DNA from: Scytolyngbya sp. HA4215-MV1
GTDB lineage: Bacteria > Cyanobacteriota > Cyanobacteriia > Leptolyngbyales > Leptolyngbyaceae
Assembly: GCA_019359045.1 (NCBI GenBank)
Contig: JAHHIA010000005.1
Span: 248,001 to 312,000, forward strand
Direction of reading: 5' to 3'
DNA length: 64,000 nt
A program made the translations under genes and the position numbers. Positions within the stretch are counted from its first letter, which is position 1. Every line of letters starts with the position of its first letter. Below the pieces are notes generated by a model, which had not been told where the DNA came from, did no database searches, and saw nothing but the letters and a program-made list of their open reading frames with translations. Shown piece by piece: positions 43,313 to 52,276 of this stretch.

Positions 43313-44014
43313 TCAAGTTGCCAACTGGCTTAAGAAAAAACTCAACGCTGCGCTGCCCAAGGGAACGGTCAGATTGTCAATACCAAATTTAGAAAAGGCT
43401 TCCAGACCCGTGGCAACCAAAGCAATTACCAGAGAAATTGCCCCTGTCTGCCAGAGATCTCCTTGGACTTCCAGTAACACCAGACTACTAACGGCAAAAC
43501 TGACAATCGCCATGGTCAGCGTTCCTTCCAAACTTTTTTGCATCCCAAATACTTTATAAGGATGTCGCCCGAAGCGTTGCCCTACCAGCGCCGCCAAACC
43601 ATCGCCCCAGGTCATCACCAAAACACCCAGAACCGCATGATGATATTGCTGTAATGTCCAAAAACAACCGATCAACACCCCAATACTGACCGCATAGAAA
43701 AAAGTGCCCAGGCTTTTGCGCCCCACACTGTTCAAGCTGAGCAACACCGGGATGCGATAAGACAAAAAGGCGATCGCACTAAACAGAACCGAAGCCCCTA
43801 CCCCGAGTTCGATCGGCAACCGAAACCACCAAGCCAACAAAATCACGTTGCCCACACCGATGTGAACGATTTTACGAACCACCTCCGAGTCGATCGCCGT
43901 ATAGCGACTCAAGCATTCCGCTAGTAACAAAATCGTCGCTAGCCAAACTCCCACGATCGTGAGTTGCAGCCAGAGGGGGGGAATGGATGCCAACCAAGGG
44001 ACTAGAGTGAACAA
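43313..44014 (-). CDS. Phytol kinase / polyprenol kinase family membrane protein
   Basis: A 233-aa protein with six or seven membrane segments, belonging to the CTP-dependent dolichol/phytol kinase family. Key segments are RKIVHIGVGNVILLAWW and MTWGDGLAALVGQRFG with the conserved Gly-Asp, followed by FGMQKSLEGTLTM. In plants and Synechocystis (VTE5, slr1652) this enzyme phosphorylates phytol released from chlorophyll, feeding tocopherol and chlorophyll salvage. The start appears to be TTG at 44014; no ATG is available before the first membrane segment. It is divergent from psb28. Confidence 0.85.
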   Translation of the reverse strand: MFTLVPWLASIPPLWLQLTIVGVWLATILLLAECLSRYTAIDSEVVRKIVHIGVGNVILLAWWFRLPIELGVGASVLFSAIAFLSYRIPVLLSLNSVGRKSLGTFFYAVSIGVLIGCFWTLQQYHHAVLGVLVMTWGDGLAALVGQRFGRHPYKVFGMQKSLEGTLTMAIVSFAVSSLVLLEVQGDLWQTGAISLVIALVATGLEAFSKFGIDNLTVPLGSAALSFFLSQLAT

Positions 44015-44189
44015 GGAATCAGGAAAATTTCATCAAAAAAGTTTTCACTCTTCACTGTAGTGGATCTTGGCAACCCCATGGCGACCGACTCTACCGATTG
44101 AATGGCTCAGCCTGTCTGGGAATCTGCTAACTTTTGTATATTAAATGAATTCAAAGCAATAACTTGCACGCGCCAGGTGGTGAATTGTC

Positions 44190-44564
44190 ATGACTGTTGA
44201 ACGTCCCTCAATTCAGTTTTTTGAAGGTCTTTACGAAGAATTGGATGATGTCAGCCTGAGACGAAATCGATCGACAGGCGTCCGCACTGTTCTCATGACG
44301 TTTAAAAAACTCAAAGCGATCGAGCGGTTCAACAGTTTTACCCAGCGTTTTTCTAATGCCATTCGACTGCAAGACAGTGAAGGTGAAATCAGCGTCGAAC
44401 CCTCAGGCGTCAAATTCATTTTTGGGGGGCCTGAAGGTGATGACCTGGAGCGCGTTGAATGCCAGTTTGAAATCGATCGCGAGGAGCATTGGGAACGCTT
44501 CATGCGCTTCATGCACCGCTATGCTGAAGCAAATGGCATGGAATATGGCAGTCGAGGGGAATGA
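44190..44564 (+). CDS. psb28-2: Photosystem II assembly protein Psb28-2
   Basis: A 124-aa PSII assembly factor. Psb28 proteins bind the cytoplasmic face of RC47-type intermediates. The sequence matches the Psb28-2 paralogue: SIQFFEGLYEELDDVSLRRN, then KFIFGGPEGDDLERVECQF and EHWERFMRFMHRYAEANGM. Canonical Psb28-1 lacks the VSLRRNRSTG and FGGPEGDD segments. The next gene begins 9 bp after the stop, so psb28-2 and a TIGR01777 epimerase are translated from one transcript. Confidence 0.9.
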   Translation: MTVERPSIQFFEGLYEELDDVSLRRNRSTGVRTVLMTFKKLKAIERFNSFTQRFSNAIRLQDSEGEISVEPSGVKFIFGGPEGDDLERVECQFEIDREEHWERFMRFMHRYAEANGMEYGSRGE

Positions 44565-44573
44565 GAGGTCTAT

Positions 44574-45503
44574 ATGAAAATTGCGATTACGGGTGCCACA
44601 GGGTTTGTGGGAAGTCGTCTCGTTGAGCGCTTGCAACAAGAAGGGCATCAGGTGCTGGTGCTGGTGAGAAATTTGGCAAAGGCAGAGCAAGTCTTTCCCA
44701 AGGCAAAATTTCCCAATGTAGAGAAAGTTGCTTATACGCCAACCCAATCGGGAGATTGGCAGCAGGCGATCGCGGGTTGTGATGGTGTGGTGAATCTAGC
44801 AGGGGAACCGATCGCAGAAAGTCGGTGGACCGCTGCCCGCAAACAAGAAATTTTGCAGAGTCGGAAACTGGGAACGCAAAAATTGGTGGAAGCGATCGCG
44901 CAAGCCAATCCCAAACCCACGGTGTTGGTCAGTGGTTCAGCGATCGGGTTTTACGGCACCAGTGAAACCACTACGTTTGATGAGACCAGTCAATCCGGTA
45001 ACGATTTTCTGGCAGAGGTGTGTCAGAACTGGGAAGCCGAAGCCCAGAAGGTGCAGTCGGCAGGGGTACGGCTGGTGATCGTCCGCATTGGTATTGTCCT
45101 GGGGCTAGGAGGGGCGATCGCCAAAATGCTGCCCCCCTTTAAGCTGTTTGCTGGAGGACCGATCGGCAGCGGTCGCCAATGGTTCTCCTGGATTCATCGC
45201 GACGATCTAGTCAACCTAATTGTGACGGCGCTGACCCGATCGGACCTGGCAGGCACTTTCAATGCCACCGCTCCCAACCCCCTTCGCATGAACGACTTTT
45301 GCCACACCTTGGGCGAAGTCATGAACCGTCCCTCCTGGCTACCCGTCCCCGACTTTGCCCTGGAAGTATTGCTCGGTGATGGTGCCAAGGTGGTGCTGGA
45401 AGGGCAGCAGGTTTTGCCCAAACATACGCTGGCAAGCGGGTTTCAGTATCAGTACCCGACTGCCAAACAGGCGTTGCAAGAAATTTTGAGTGGTGGATAT
45501 TAG
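44574..45503 (+). CDS. TIGR01777-family NAD-dependent epimerase
   Basis: A 309-aa extended short-chain dehydrogenase-like protein. The N-terminal nucleotide fold is [16 protein letters not shown]; the family signatures [26 protein letters not shown] and [13 protein letters not shown] are present, and the C-terminus carries the DUF1731-like [11 protein letters not shown]. In cyanobacteria the family is called SulA-like or YfcH-like and has been linked to cell division or thylakoid biogenesis; the reaction is not known. Nine bp separate it from psb28-2, which suggests a role near photosystem or membrane assembly. Confidence 0.9.
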   Translation: MKIAITGATGFVGSRLVERLQQEGHQVLVLVRNLAKAEQVFPKAKFPNVEKVAYTPTQSGDWQQAIAGCDGVVNLAGEPIAESRWTAARKQEILQSRKLGTQKLVEAIAQANPKPTVLVSGSAIGFYGTSETTTFDETSQSGNDFLAEVCQNWEAEAQKVQSAGVRLVIVRIGIVLGLGGAIAKMLPPFKLFAGGPIGSGRQWFSWIHRDDLVNLIVTALTRSDLAGTFNATAPNPLRMNDFCHTLGEVMNRPSWLPVPDFALEVLLGDGAKVVLEGQQVLPKHTLASGFQYQYPTAKQALQEILSGGY

Positions 45504-45570
45504 GTGAGTGCTTCCGCAAAAATTGGGGAATACTCAAAGTACTAATATCTAACTCCCTATGCTAAATTGA

Positions 45571-45596
45571 CCCCGGCACTTGTGTCGGGGTTCTTT
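45571..45596 (+). terminator. Intrinsic terminator after the psb28-2/epimerase operon
   Basis: CCCCGGCAC (45571-45579) pairs with GTGTCGGGG (45582-45590) over 9 bp with one G-U pair and a 2-nt loop, followed by TTCTTTG. It lies 68 bp after the epimerase stop. Confidence 0.82.
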
Positions 45597-45633
45597 GTAT
45601 ATTAGGGGCGGAGCGGATTCAACGCCTGGGCTC

Positions 45634-46716
45634 ATGATTGGTTCTCGCAAGATCATCCACATTGATATGGATGCTTTTTATGCATCGGTGGAGCAACGGG
45701 ATAACCCCGCCTACCGGGGCAAACCGATCGCCGTGGGTGGGAGACCCGAACAGCGGGGAGCCGTTGCGGCTGCCAGCTATGAAGCACGGCAATATGGCGT
45801 GCGATCGGCGGTGCCTTCCAGGGTCGCGATCCAGCGATGCCCCCATCTGATTTTTGTCCAACCTCGGTTTGAGGTCTATCGTACTATTTCGCTCCAGATT
45901 CGCGAAATTTTCGATCGCTACACTGATCTGGTGGAACCACTCTCTTTAGACGAAGCCTATTTAGATGTCACCGAAAATAAACCGGGCATTGCTTCTGCTA
46001 TGGCGATCGCCCGTGAAATTAAACAAGCGATTTTGGCAGAGACCCAACTGACGGCATCCGCAGGCGTTTCGATCAACAAATTCCTTGCCAAAATTGCCTC
46101 GGATTTGGACAAGCCCAATGGGCTTTACCTGATTACGCCCGAACAAGCTGAAGCCTTTGTTGCCACCCTGCCGATCGAGAAGTTTTATGGCATTGGTGCG
46201 GTGACGGCTGCCAAGATGAAAGCACTGGGGATTCACACCGGGCTGGATCTGAAGCAATGGTCAGAAGCTGATTTGGCGCAACAGTTTGGTAAGGTGGGAC
46301 GGTTTTATTACAACGTTGCCAGGGGACAGGACGATCGCCTGGTCAATCCGAATCGCGTTCGTAAGTCGATCGGGGCAGAATGCTCTTTTACGGAAGATTT
46401 GCAGACATTGGCAGCGATGCTGAGCGAATTAGAAAAGCTGGCGCAGGAAGTGTGCGATCGCCTGCAGCGTCATCAGCGTTCTGGGCACACGCTGACCTTG
46501 AAGGTGAAGTACAACGACTATCAGCAAATTACCCGCAGCCGTACTCTGAATGATGAGTTGGGTGATGCGGAGAGAGTCTACGCGATCGCCCAAGATTTGC
46601 TGGTGCACCAGGTCGATCGGCACAAGCCAGTCCGGTTGCTGGGCATCACGATTTCGAATTTGAGGGAAGCGACGGCAATAATGCAGCCGCACCAACTCAG
46701 CTTGAATTTGCGGTGA
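45634..46716 (+). CDS. dinB: DNA polymerase IV (Y-family)
   Basis: A 360-aa lesion-bypass polymerase. Catalytic carboxylates lie in IIHIDMDAFYASVEQR and LSLDEAYLDVTEN. The steric-gate region YASVEQRDNPAYRGKPIAVGG and thumb and little-finger segments (SINKFLAKIASDLDKPNG; PVRLLGITISNL) are complete. The C-terminus ends in the beta-clamp-like QLSLNL. The ATG at 45634 precedes the catalytic strand directly; an upstream ATG within the terminator hairpin is rejected. No LexA box was recognised by eye. Confidence 0.94.
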   Translation: MIGSRKIIHIDMDAFYASVEQRDNPAYRGKPIAVGGRPEQRGAVAAASYEARQYGVRSAVPSRVAIQRCPHLIFVQPRFEVYRTISLQIREIFDRYTDLVEPLSLDEAYLDVTENKPGIASAMAIAREIKQAILAETQLTASAGVSINKFLAKIASDLDKPNGLYLITPEQAEAFVATLPIEKFYGIGAVTAAKMKALGIHTGLDLKQWSEADLAQQFGKVGRFYYNVARGQDDRLVNPNRVRKSIGAECSFTEDLQTLAAMLSELEKLAQEVCDRLQRHQRSGHTLTLKVKYNDYQQITRSRTLNDELGDAERVYAIAQDLLVHQVDRHKPVRLLGITISNLREATAIMQPHQLSLNLR

Positions 46717-46819
46717 TGCGGTGATGTGCAGGGGGTGGCTGATGGATCTGCCAGAGAGAAAGGGTGCCATTGCTCGATCGATCAGCCACAATTGAGAGAA
46801 AAATGCCCTTGCTCCTGCG

Positions 46820-49129
46820 ATGACTCAACCGCCAGAAAATGAACCTGCCTCGACACCACCAGTGCCGCGTCCCAGCACTGAACGGCGCTTCGTGCAACGA
46901 TCGCTTCAGGGCATTGCTCGTTGGTCGCCATTGGGGGGCAGTAGCTTTGCTTTTGCATCTTTTTTGCTGAAACAAGATTGGGCGACAGCGGGACTTTTAT
47001 TACCTGTTACTGCGGTTTCTGGCGTGTGGGCAGCTTACAGCCAAAATTTTGTGGAGCGCCTGAGCGAAATTTATGGAGAACGAGCCAGGAACGATGCAGA
47101 TAAGCTGGTCGCTTGGATGGATAGTCTGAATCAAACGCTGCAATGGCAATTCTCTGGGTTCGATCAAAAATATCTCAAACAACAAGCCAAGCTCTGTCAG
47201 GAATACACCACTGAAGGGTTCAATCCTGATAAAACTGCCATTCCCATGTTGGAACAGGTATTTGTGCCGTTGCAACTCAGTGGCTACTTTGCTGAAGATA
47301 TCGTTCGTGTTCAGGATTTGAATCACTCTCCAGAAGGACTCAGTATCTGGGATCTGATCCGTCGATCGCGCAAAGACCGCACCTTCCGACAAATGGCAAT
47401 TCAAGCCAAAGGAGGATTTGGTAAAACCACGCTGATGCGTCACATTGCCCTAATCTATGGGGAAGGCAAATATCGAAATTACCAGGCACCCAAACTAATT
47501 CCCTTTTTGTTGTACTTGCGCGATTGGCACGCGTTGTTAACTCAAAAGAACCCACCCACGCTGCCAGACCTGATTACCAAACACTATTTACCCAGTCTGT
47601 CTCACAGCCAACCCTTAACTCCCCCACCCCTATGGGTAGAAAGCCTGCTGCGCGAAGGAGATGCATTGGTCATGTTGGATGGGTTCGATGAACTGGCAGA
47701 GGGACAGCGCCAGCGAGCCAGCCACTGGATCAGTCAGCAGATGCAAGAGTTTCCCCGATCGACCTTTATCGTCACTTCTCGTCCCGCAGGCTATCAGGAC
47801 TATGTCGCCAAGCACCCCACGGCACCGTTGTTTGTGCAGAAATTTAGCCCAGACCAACAAAAGAAATTTGTGGAACGCTGGTATTTGTGTCAGGAGCGCT
47901 GTGCCCGTAGCGAAAACCAATTTGCTCAAGCAGAAATCGCAGCAACGCAAAAAGCTCAAAATTTACTGGTGCAATTGATCGACCCCAACCGCCCAGAATT
48001 GCGCGAGATGGCAGAAAATCCGCTGTTGCTCAATATGCTGGCAACCTTCCATCGCTTTGATCCAGGGGTCGAGTTGCCCAAACGGCGGGTAGAACTCTAC
48101 AAGGGGATTTGCAAACTGCAACTGGACGATCGTCCCAGAGCCAGAGGCATTGCCATGCTTTTGCCCTTAGAAAAAAGCCTGTCTATCTTGCAATCGCTGG
48201 CGTTGGCAATGGTCAATGCCAACCGTCCTACCATCCCTCGATCTCAAATTCTCAGCTTGTTTCAAAAGCATGTCATTTTGCAGCAAGAAGAGATTGATCC
48301 AACTGCATTTTTGCAACAAATGGTGCAAGTCAGCGAACTGTTGGTGGAACGAGAACCCAACGAATTTGAGTTTCCTCACCTCAGCTTTCAGGGCTATTTT
48401 GCCGCATCTCGTTTAGAGCAACAAGGCAACAAGGCTTTGTCTCTGGTGCAACAAAATTGGGACAAAACCTGGTGGCGCGAAACCATTTTGCTCTACACTG
48501 CCCAACTCTCTCCTCGACTGTTGACCCAGGTCATTAACCAAGCCTGTAACCTCGGCAAAGAAGCTGCCCAACTGGCTTACGATTGTCTGCGAGAATATCG
48601 CAACCCAGAAAAGCTCGACCCGACTCTGGCACAAGAACTTGCCGCGCTAACAGGCAATGTACAAAATCTGCGCTATCAACGATTGGAGGAGTCGCTGAAA
48701 ACTGGGCAATGGGAAGAAGCCGACGAGGAAACCTATCAGCTCATGATTACCACCGTGGGCAAAGAAGTGGGACAGTGGTTTGAGCCGGAGGACTTACTGA
48801 ATTTTCCCTGTGAGGAGCTACGAACTATTGGTGAATTGTGGGTGAAGTACAGCCGGGGACACTTTGGCTTCAGTGTACAAAAAGAGATCTATCTGCAATG
48901 CGGTGGCATTCTAGATGGCAAGTATGATCAGAAAGCGTGGAACAAGTTTTGCCACGCCGTGGGCTGGAAAGTAAAAGACAAGTATGTACCTGTAACATAT
49001 AGCACCTTAGCGCTGAGAGGACACCTCCCTGGGGTGTTAGTGGTGCTTGGGGTGGATGGTTGGGGTGGTGGTGGATGGTTGGGGTTGGGTTGGTATTTCT
49101 TCTCTCGCATCCAGGCTTGTGAAGTGTAA
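46820..49129 (+). CDS. Membrane-anchored NACHT NTPase with C-terminal GUN4 domain
   Basis: A 769-aa STAND ATPase. Two hydrophobic segments at about 40-75 (SFAFASFLL; LLLPVTAVSGVWAAY) suggest a membrane anchor. The NACHT module follows: Walker A QAKGGFGKTTLMRH near 196-206, Walker B ALVMLDGFDELAEGQ near 280-290, sensor TFIVTSRPAGY and the helical ENPLLLNMLA and FEFPHLSFQGYFAA segments. Residues 620-769 are a GUN4 domain (LEESLKTGQWEEADEET; CEELRTIGELWVKYSRGHFG; FSVQKEIYLQCGG) ending in a Gly/Trp-rich tail. GUN4 binds porphyrins and activates Mg-chelatase when free-standing; here it probably works as a sensor. The gene is monocistronic. Confidence 0.9.
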   Translation: MTQPPENEPASTPPVPRPSTERRFVQRSLQGIARWSPLGGSSFAFASFLLKQDWATAGLLLPVTAVSGVWAAYSQNFVERLSEIYGERARNDADKLVAWMDSLNQTLQWQFSGFDQKYLKQQAKLCQEYTTEGFNPDKTAIPMLEQVFVPLQLSGYFAEDIVRVQDLNHSPEGLSIWDLIRRSRKDRTFRQMAIQAKGGFGKTTLMRHIALIYGEGKYRNYQAPKLIPFLLYLRDWHALLTQKNPPTLPDLITKHYLPSLSHSQPLTPPPLWVESLLREGDALVMLDGFDELAEGQRQRASHWISQQMQEFPRSTFIVTSRPAGYQDYVAKHPTAPLFVQKFSPDQQKKFVERWYLCQERCARSENQFAQAEIAATQKAQNLLVQLIDPNRPELREMAENPLLLNMLATFHRFDPGVELPKRRVELYKGICKLQLDDRPRARGIAMLLPLEKSLSILQSLALAMVNANRPTIPRSQILSLFQKHVILQQEEIDPTAFLQQMVQVSELLVEREPNEFEFPHLSFQGYFAASRLEQQGNKALSLVQQNWDKTWWRETILLYTAQLSPRLLTQVINQACNLGKEAAQLAYDCLREYRNPEKLDPTLAQELAALTGNVQNLRYQRLEESLKTGQWEEADEETYQLMITTVGKEVGQWFEPEDLLNFPCEELRTIGELWVKYSRGHFGFSVQKEIYLQCGGILDGKYDQKAWNKFCHAVGWKVKDKYVPVTYSTLALRGHLPGVLVVLGVDGWGGGGWLGLGWYFFSRIQACEV

Positions 49130-49364
49130 CTTATAGGGCTGCTGGGTTTTTCTAAAGTTTTTTAACGGTGCGGTTTGGCTAGGAAGAATCAGGGTTCTGG
49201 CGTTTCGTTACCTGGCACCGCTGCTTGTCCATCTGCGTCAGCGCCACCTCTGGGTTGTAGCAACTTGCTGCCACAAACTTTTCTGCCACTGCTCGGATTT
49301 CTTCAAGCGGCGTATTCCACTCTTCCCATAAGCTTTGTTGCCCTGGGCTGGTCTTTGCAGATTT

Positions 49365-49659
49365 AGAGGATGTTTGAAAAGTTATCGGCTGTGATGTTGA
49401 GCACTCACAGATCCCCCAACCCCCCTTAAAAAACTCCGGTGTACACACAAGTCTTCTGATTGAGCCTAGGTCGGGTTGTGATCCTCCCTAGCCCTCCTTA
49501 AAAAGGAGGGAACCGATTGGAAGTCCCCCTTTTTAAGCTCCGGTGTACACATAAATCTCAGGTCCCCCTTTGGTTTGGCGAAGCCTCTCTGCGCGAGATA
49601 GAGGGATTTAGCGGGATCGGGTCTGTTGCGACTTGCGACAGGACTCTCAAACATCCTCT
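49365..49659. mobile_element. Miniature element with perfect 13-bp terminal inverted repeats
   Basis: AGAGGATGTTTGA (49365-49377) and TCAAACATCCTCT (49647-49659) are perfect inverted termini around 295 bp of non-coding DNA. Inside are palindromes (TCCTCCC...GGAGGGA around 49484-49510) and two CTCCGGTGTACACA words about 110 bp apart. No transposase is encoded. Related but degenerate sequence lies at 39768-39996 and a left-end fragment at 33670, which supports a non-autonomous mobile family. Confidence 0.7.
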
Positions 49660-49684
49660 CAGATGAAATCACTTCAAATTCTGA

Positions 49685-50734
49685 TTAATTGATATCAATC
49701 AACTGAATTCGAGGATCAACTCCCTTTAAGAGCAAATCTGCCAGCAGATTGCCCACAATCAACATCACCGCTCCCATCATTAGACTTGCCATCAGCAAGT
49801 ACAGATCTTGTGCCAAAACCGCCTGCAGCGTCAGCCGTCCCAGACCGGGCCAATTGAAGAAAAACTCTGAAATAAAAGCACCACTGAGCAGACTGGCAAA
49901 CTCGAACCCCAGCAGCGTAATCAGCGGGTTGATCGCATTGCGTAATGCATGGACATAAATCACTTTGTTTTCGGGCAAGCCCTTAGCGCGTGCCGTCTGG
50001 ATATAGTCCTGACGGAGCACATCCAATAATTCACCACGTGTAATCCGCTGCAACCCAGCAAAACTGGTGATACTCAGGGCGATCGTCGGCAAAATCATAT
50101 GCCAGCCAATATCCAAAATTTTCCCGAGCGGAGTCAGATCAGCATAGTCAATGCTGGTCATGTCCCCCACCGGAAACAGCGGCGATAGATTTTGCGCCAA
50201 AATCAAGAGCAACAGGGCAGTGATGAAACTGGGAAAGCCCTGACCCATGTAGCTAATCACCCGCAATAGGCGATCGCTCCAGCGATTTTGATTCACCGCA
50301 CCAATAATCCCCATGGGAATCGCGATCGCCCAGGTGACCACCAACGAAGAGACTGCCAAAAGCAACGTCGCAGGCACCCGTTCCCAAAGCAAAGACGCCA
50401 CCGATCGCTGGTAAACAAAACTGGTGCCAAAATTACCTTGCGTTAAAATTTGCCTAATCCAGAGAAAATATTGGATGTGCCAGGGCTTATCCAGACCAAA
50501 TTGCTGCCGAAGTTGTTCAATTCGTTCTGGAGAGATTTTAGGATTTTCCCGCAATGTGTCCAGGTAATCGCCAGGAGCCAATTGAATAATGAAGAAACTG
50601 AGTGCTGATGCCAAAAACAAGGTCAGCAATGCTTGCAACAACCGCTTCACCACAAAGATAAAAGTCTCGCTGGTGATTACGTCTACCACCCAAGTCCAAG
50701 CCCATTCAGCCCAGTTCCGCACAGAAGTCGTCAT
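49685..50734 (-). CDS. ABC transporter permease, dipeptide/oligopeptide/nickel type (DppB-like)
   Basis: A 349-aa membrane permease with six predicted membrane segments. The DppB/OppB N-terminus is clear: VKRLLQALLTLFLASALSFF and QLAPGDYLDTL with the usual periplasmic loop (EQLRQQFGLDKPW). The cytoplasmic EAA loop is YIQTARAKGLPENKVIYVHALRNA. It would pair with a second permease, two ATPases and a binding protein; none is adjacent here, as is common for cyanobacterial peptide importers with scattered genes. A few residues longer at the N-terminus than E. coli DppB. Confidence 0.92.
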   Translation of the reverse strand: MTTSVRNWAEWAWTWVVDVITSETFIFVVKRLLQALLTLFLASALSFFIIQLAPGDYLDTLRENPKISPERIEQLRQQFGLDKPWHIQYFLWIRQILTQGNFGTSFVYQRSVASLLWERVPATLLLAVSSLVVTWAIAIPMGIIGAVNQNRWSDRLLRVISYMGQGFPSFITALLLLILAQNLSPLFPVGDMTSIDYADLTPLGKILDIGWHMILPTIALSITSFAGLQRITRGELLDVLRQDYIQTARAKGLPENKVIYVHALRNAINPLITLLGFEFASLLSGAFISEFFFNWPGLGRLTLQAVLAQDLYLLMASLMMGAVMLIVGNLLADLLLKGVDPRIQLIDIN

Positions 50735-50821
50735 TGCGATCGCCTAAATCATCCAACCAGAATACAGTCAAATTTCGAGATAGGGATAGTTTTGCGCCGC
50801 CTGAACCCCTCACCCCAACAA

Positions 50822-51337
50822 TTAATATTCAATCAAGGTAACAATCGGCACATCGGGCAAGCGATCGCGCCCTGCCAGCGCTTTTAACTCAATCACAAAC
50901 GCAAACCCCACTAACTGACAGCCCGATTGTTCCACCAGCTTGGCAGTGGCCGCCGCCGTTCCCCCAGTGGCTATTACATCATCAACAATCAGAATCCGAC
51001 AATCGGGCGGGTGCAGTGCATCCTGGTGAACTTCCAACCGATCCATGCCGTACTCCAACTCGTACTCGATCGCATGAACCGCAGCTGGTAGCTTGCCGGG
51101 TTTCCGTACTGGAATAAACCCTGCACCTAAACGATATGCCAGAGGCGCACCAAAAATAAACCCGCGCGACTCCATGCCAATCACAAAATCCACGGAAAAA
51201 TCAGCACATTTTTCTGCCAGGGTATCGATGGTACTCCGCAACCCTTCCGGGTTTCGCAGCAGTGTGGTGATGTCCCTAAACAAAATACCGGGCTTGGGGA
51301 AATCTGGAATATCCCGAATTAAAGATTTGAGATCCAT
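50822..51337 (-). CDS. apt: Adenine phosphoribosyltransferase
   Basis: A 171-aa purine salvage enzyme, converting adenine and PRPP to AMP. The type-I PRTase PRPP loop is [20 protein letters not shown], with [20 protein letters not shown] and [16 protein letters not shown] earlier. The ATG at 51337 gives the standard [14 protein letters not shown] start. The 32 upstream in-frame codons are non-conserved. The permease gene begins 88 bp downstream on the same strand. Confidence 0.94.
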   Translation of the reverse strand: MDLKSLIRDIPDFPKPGILFRDITTLLRNPEGLRSTIDTLAEKCADFSVDFVIGMESRGFIFGAPLAYRLGAGFIPVRKPGKLPAAVHAIEYELEYGMDRLEVHQDALHPPDCRILIVDDVIATGGTAAATAKLVEQSGCQLVGFAFVIELKALAGRDRLPDVPIVTLIEY

Positions 51338-51670
51338 AGACTTATTTGAGTCAGTCTTGTATGAACAAATACCGAATTGTTCTCGTCTAGCTAGATGAAG
51401 ACGACTCAGAAATCGTACACTAGAAGGCTGCACTGTTTAGCTTGCTGGTGAACAATTGATCTGAAGATTGCTGACCCCGTTATTCCATGATTTCTTTGAG
51501 ATTTTTCCATCGGATGATCCCGATTTCGGTAGAATGCTGCTGGATGTGAGCTACGAGGGTAGAAATTGGATTAATATGCCCATCCTGAGACTAGGGATTG
51601 CTATCTTGAGCATCTCGTCTGCAAGAGTCTTTTTGAATAGTTTGTTGAAGTGAACGTTACCGTGAGTGTA
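51338..51670. other. Divergent promoter region of apt and the DUF3038 gene
   Basis: About 330 bp with no gene. It should hold the apt promoter (minus) and the DUF3038 promoter (plus). No distinct operator or strong hairpin was seen. Confidence 0.4.
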
Positions 51671-52276
51671 ATGCAAGTAAACAGTCCACCTGCCCAATCG
51701 ACCCCTCTGATTTTAGACAGCCTGATGAATCCGGCTATCCCAGACGATGCCTGTCCCCGACGAACGATGCAACAAATTGACCTGATACTCCTCGCGATCG
51801 AAGCGCTTGATTTAGGAGGCTCAGAAGCAATTTTGGCAGTTGCAGACGAATTGGAACTCCAGGGGATTATTAAAAACCGGGTAGTATTGTGGCGATTGCG
51901 GAGCACCAATCCCCTGCGACGGTTTAACCAGCGCCGTCCTATGACTCTGACCGAAGCCAAAGCCCTCGTCGTCATTGGGTGCAATCTGGCAAGACGCTTG
52001 ACTGTTCTCATTCGACAATTACTGCTGGCATATCAGCAACTCAGTGAGAAGCAACTTTCTTTTGAACATCACTTTCGTTTGTATGATTACCTGGAGCGGT
52101 TTCGATCGCACTTTCGCGCCAGGATGAATCCCAAACGAACCGCAGTCACTGCCTACAGTTCAGACGAAAAGCTGAACGAATTGGCAATTCAGCTATTGGG
52201 ACAGTTGCTCTTTTGCACGGGCACGGCTGGAATGCAACGATTTTGGGTTAGCTTGTTCGATGGAGAAGTGGCATGA
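51671..52276 (+). CDS. DUF3038-family protein, paralogue B
   Basis: A protein of about 201 aa, paralogous to the gene at 42487-43113. It shares the core LILLAIEALDLGGSEAIL, NRVVLWRLRSTNPLRR and EAKALVVIGCNLARRL, but has a shorter C-terminus. The ATG at 51671 is used; a GTG seven codons upstream is open. The stop overlaps the start of the DUF4335 gene by 4 nt (ATGA), so the pair is translationally coupled. Function unknown; the duplicate suggests the two pairs have diverged in specificity. Confidence 0.85.
   Translation: MQVNSPPAQSTPLILDSLMNPAIPDDACPRRTMQQIDLILLAIEALDLGGSEAILAVADELELQGIIKNRVVLWRLRSTNPLRRFNQRRPMTLTEAKALVVIGCNLARRLTVLIRQLLLAYQQLSEKQLSFEHHFRLYDYLERFRSHFRARMNPKRTAVTAYSSDEKLNELAIQLLGQLLFCTGTAGMQRFWVSLFDGEVA

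Noticed and set aside
49030-49110. Possible frameshift or low-complexity artefact at the Gly/Trp-rich end of the NACHT-GUN4 gene
   Set aside because: GUN4-domain proteins in cyanobacteria often end in such a Gly/Trp-rich tail with an FSR-like terminus, so the frame is probably correct.
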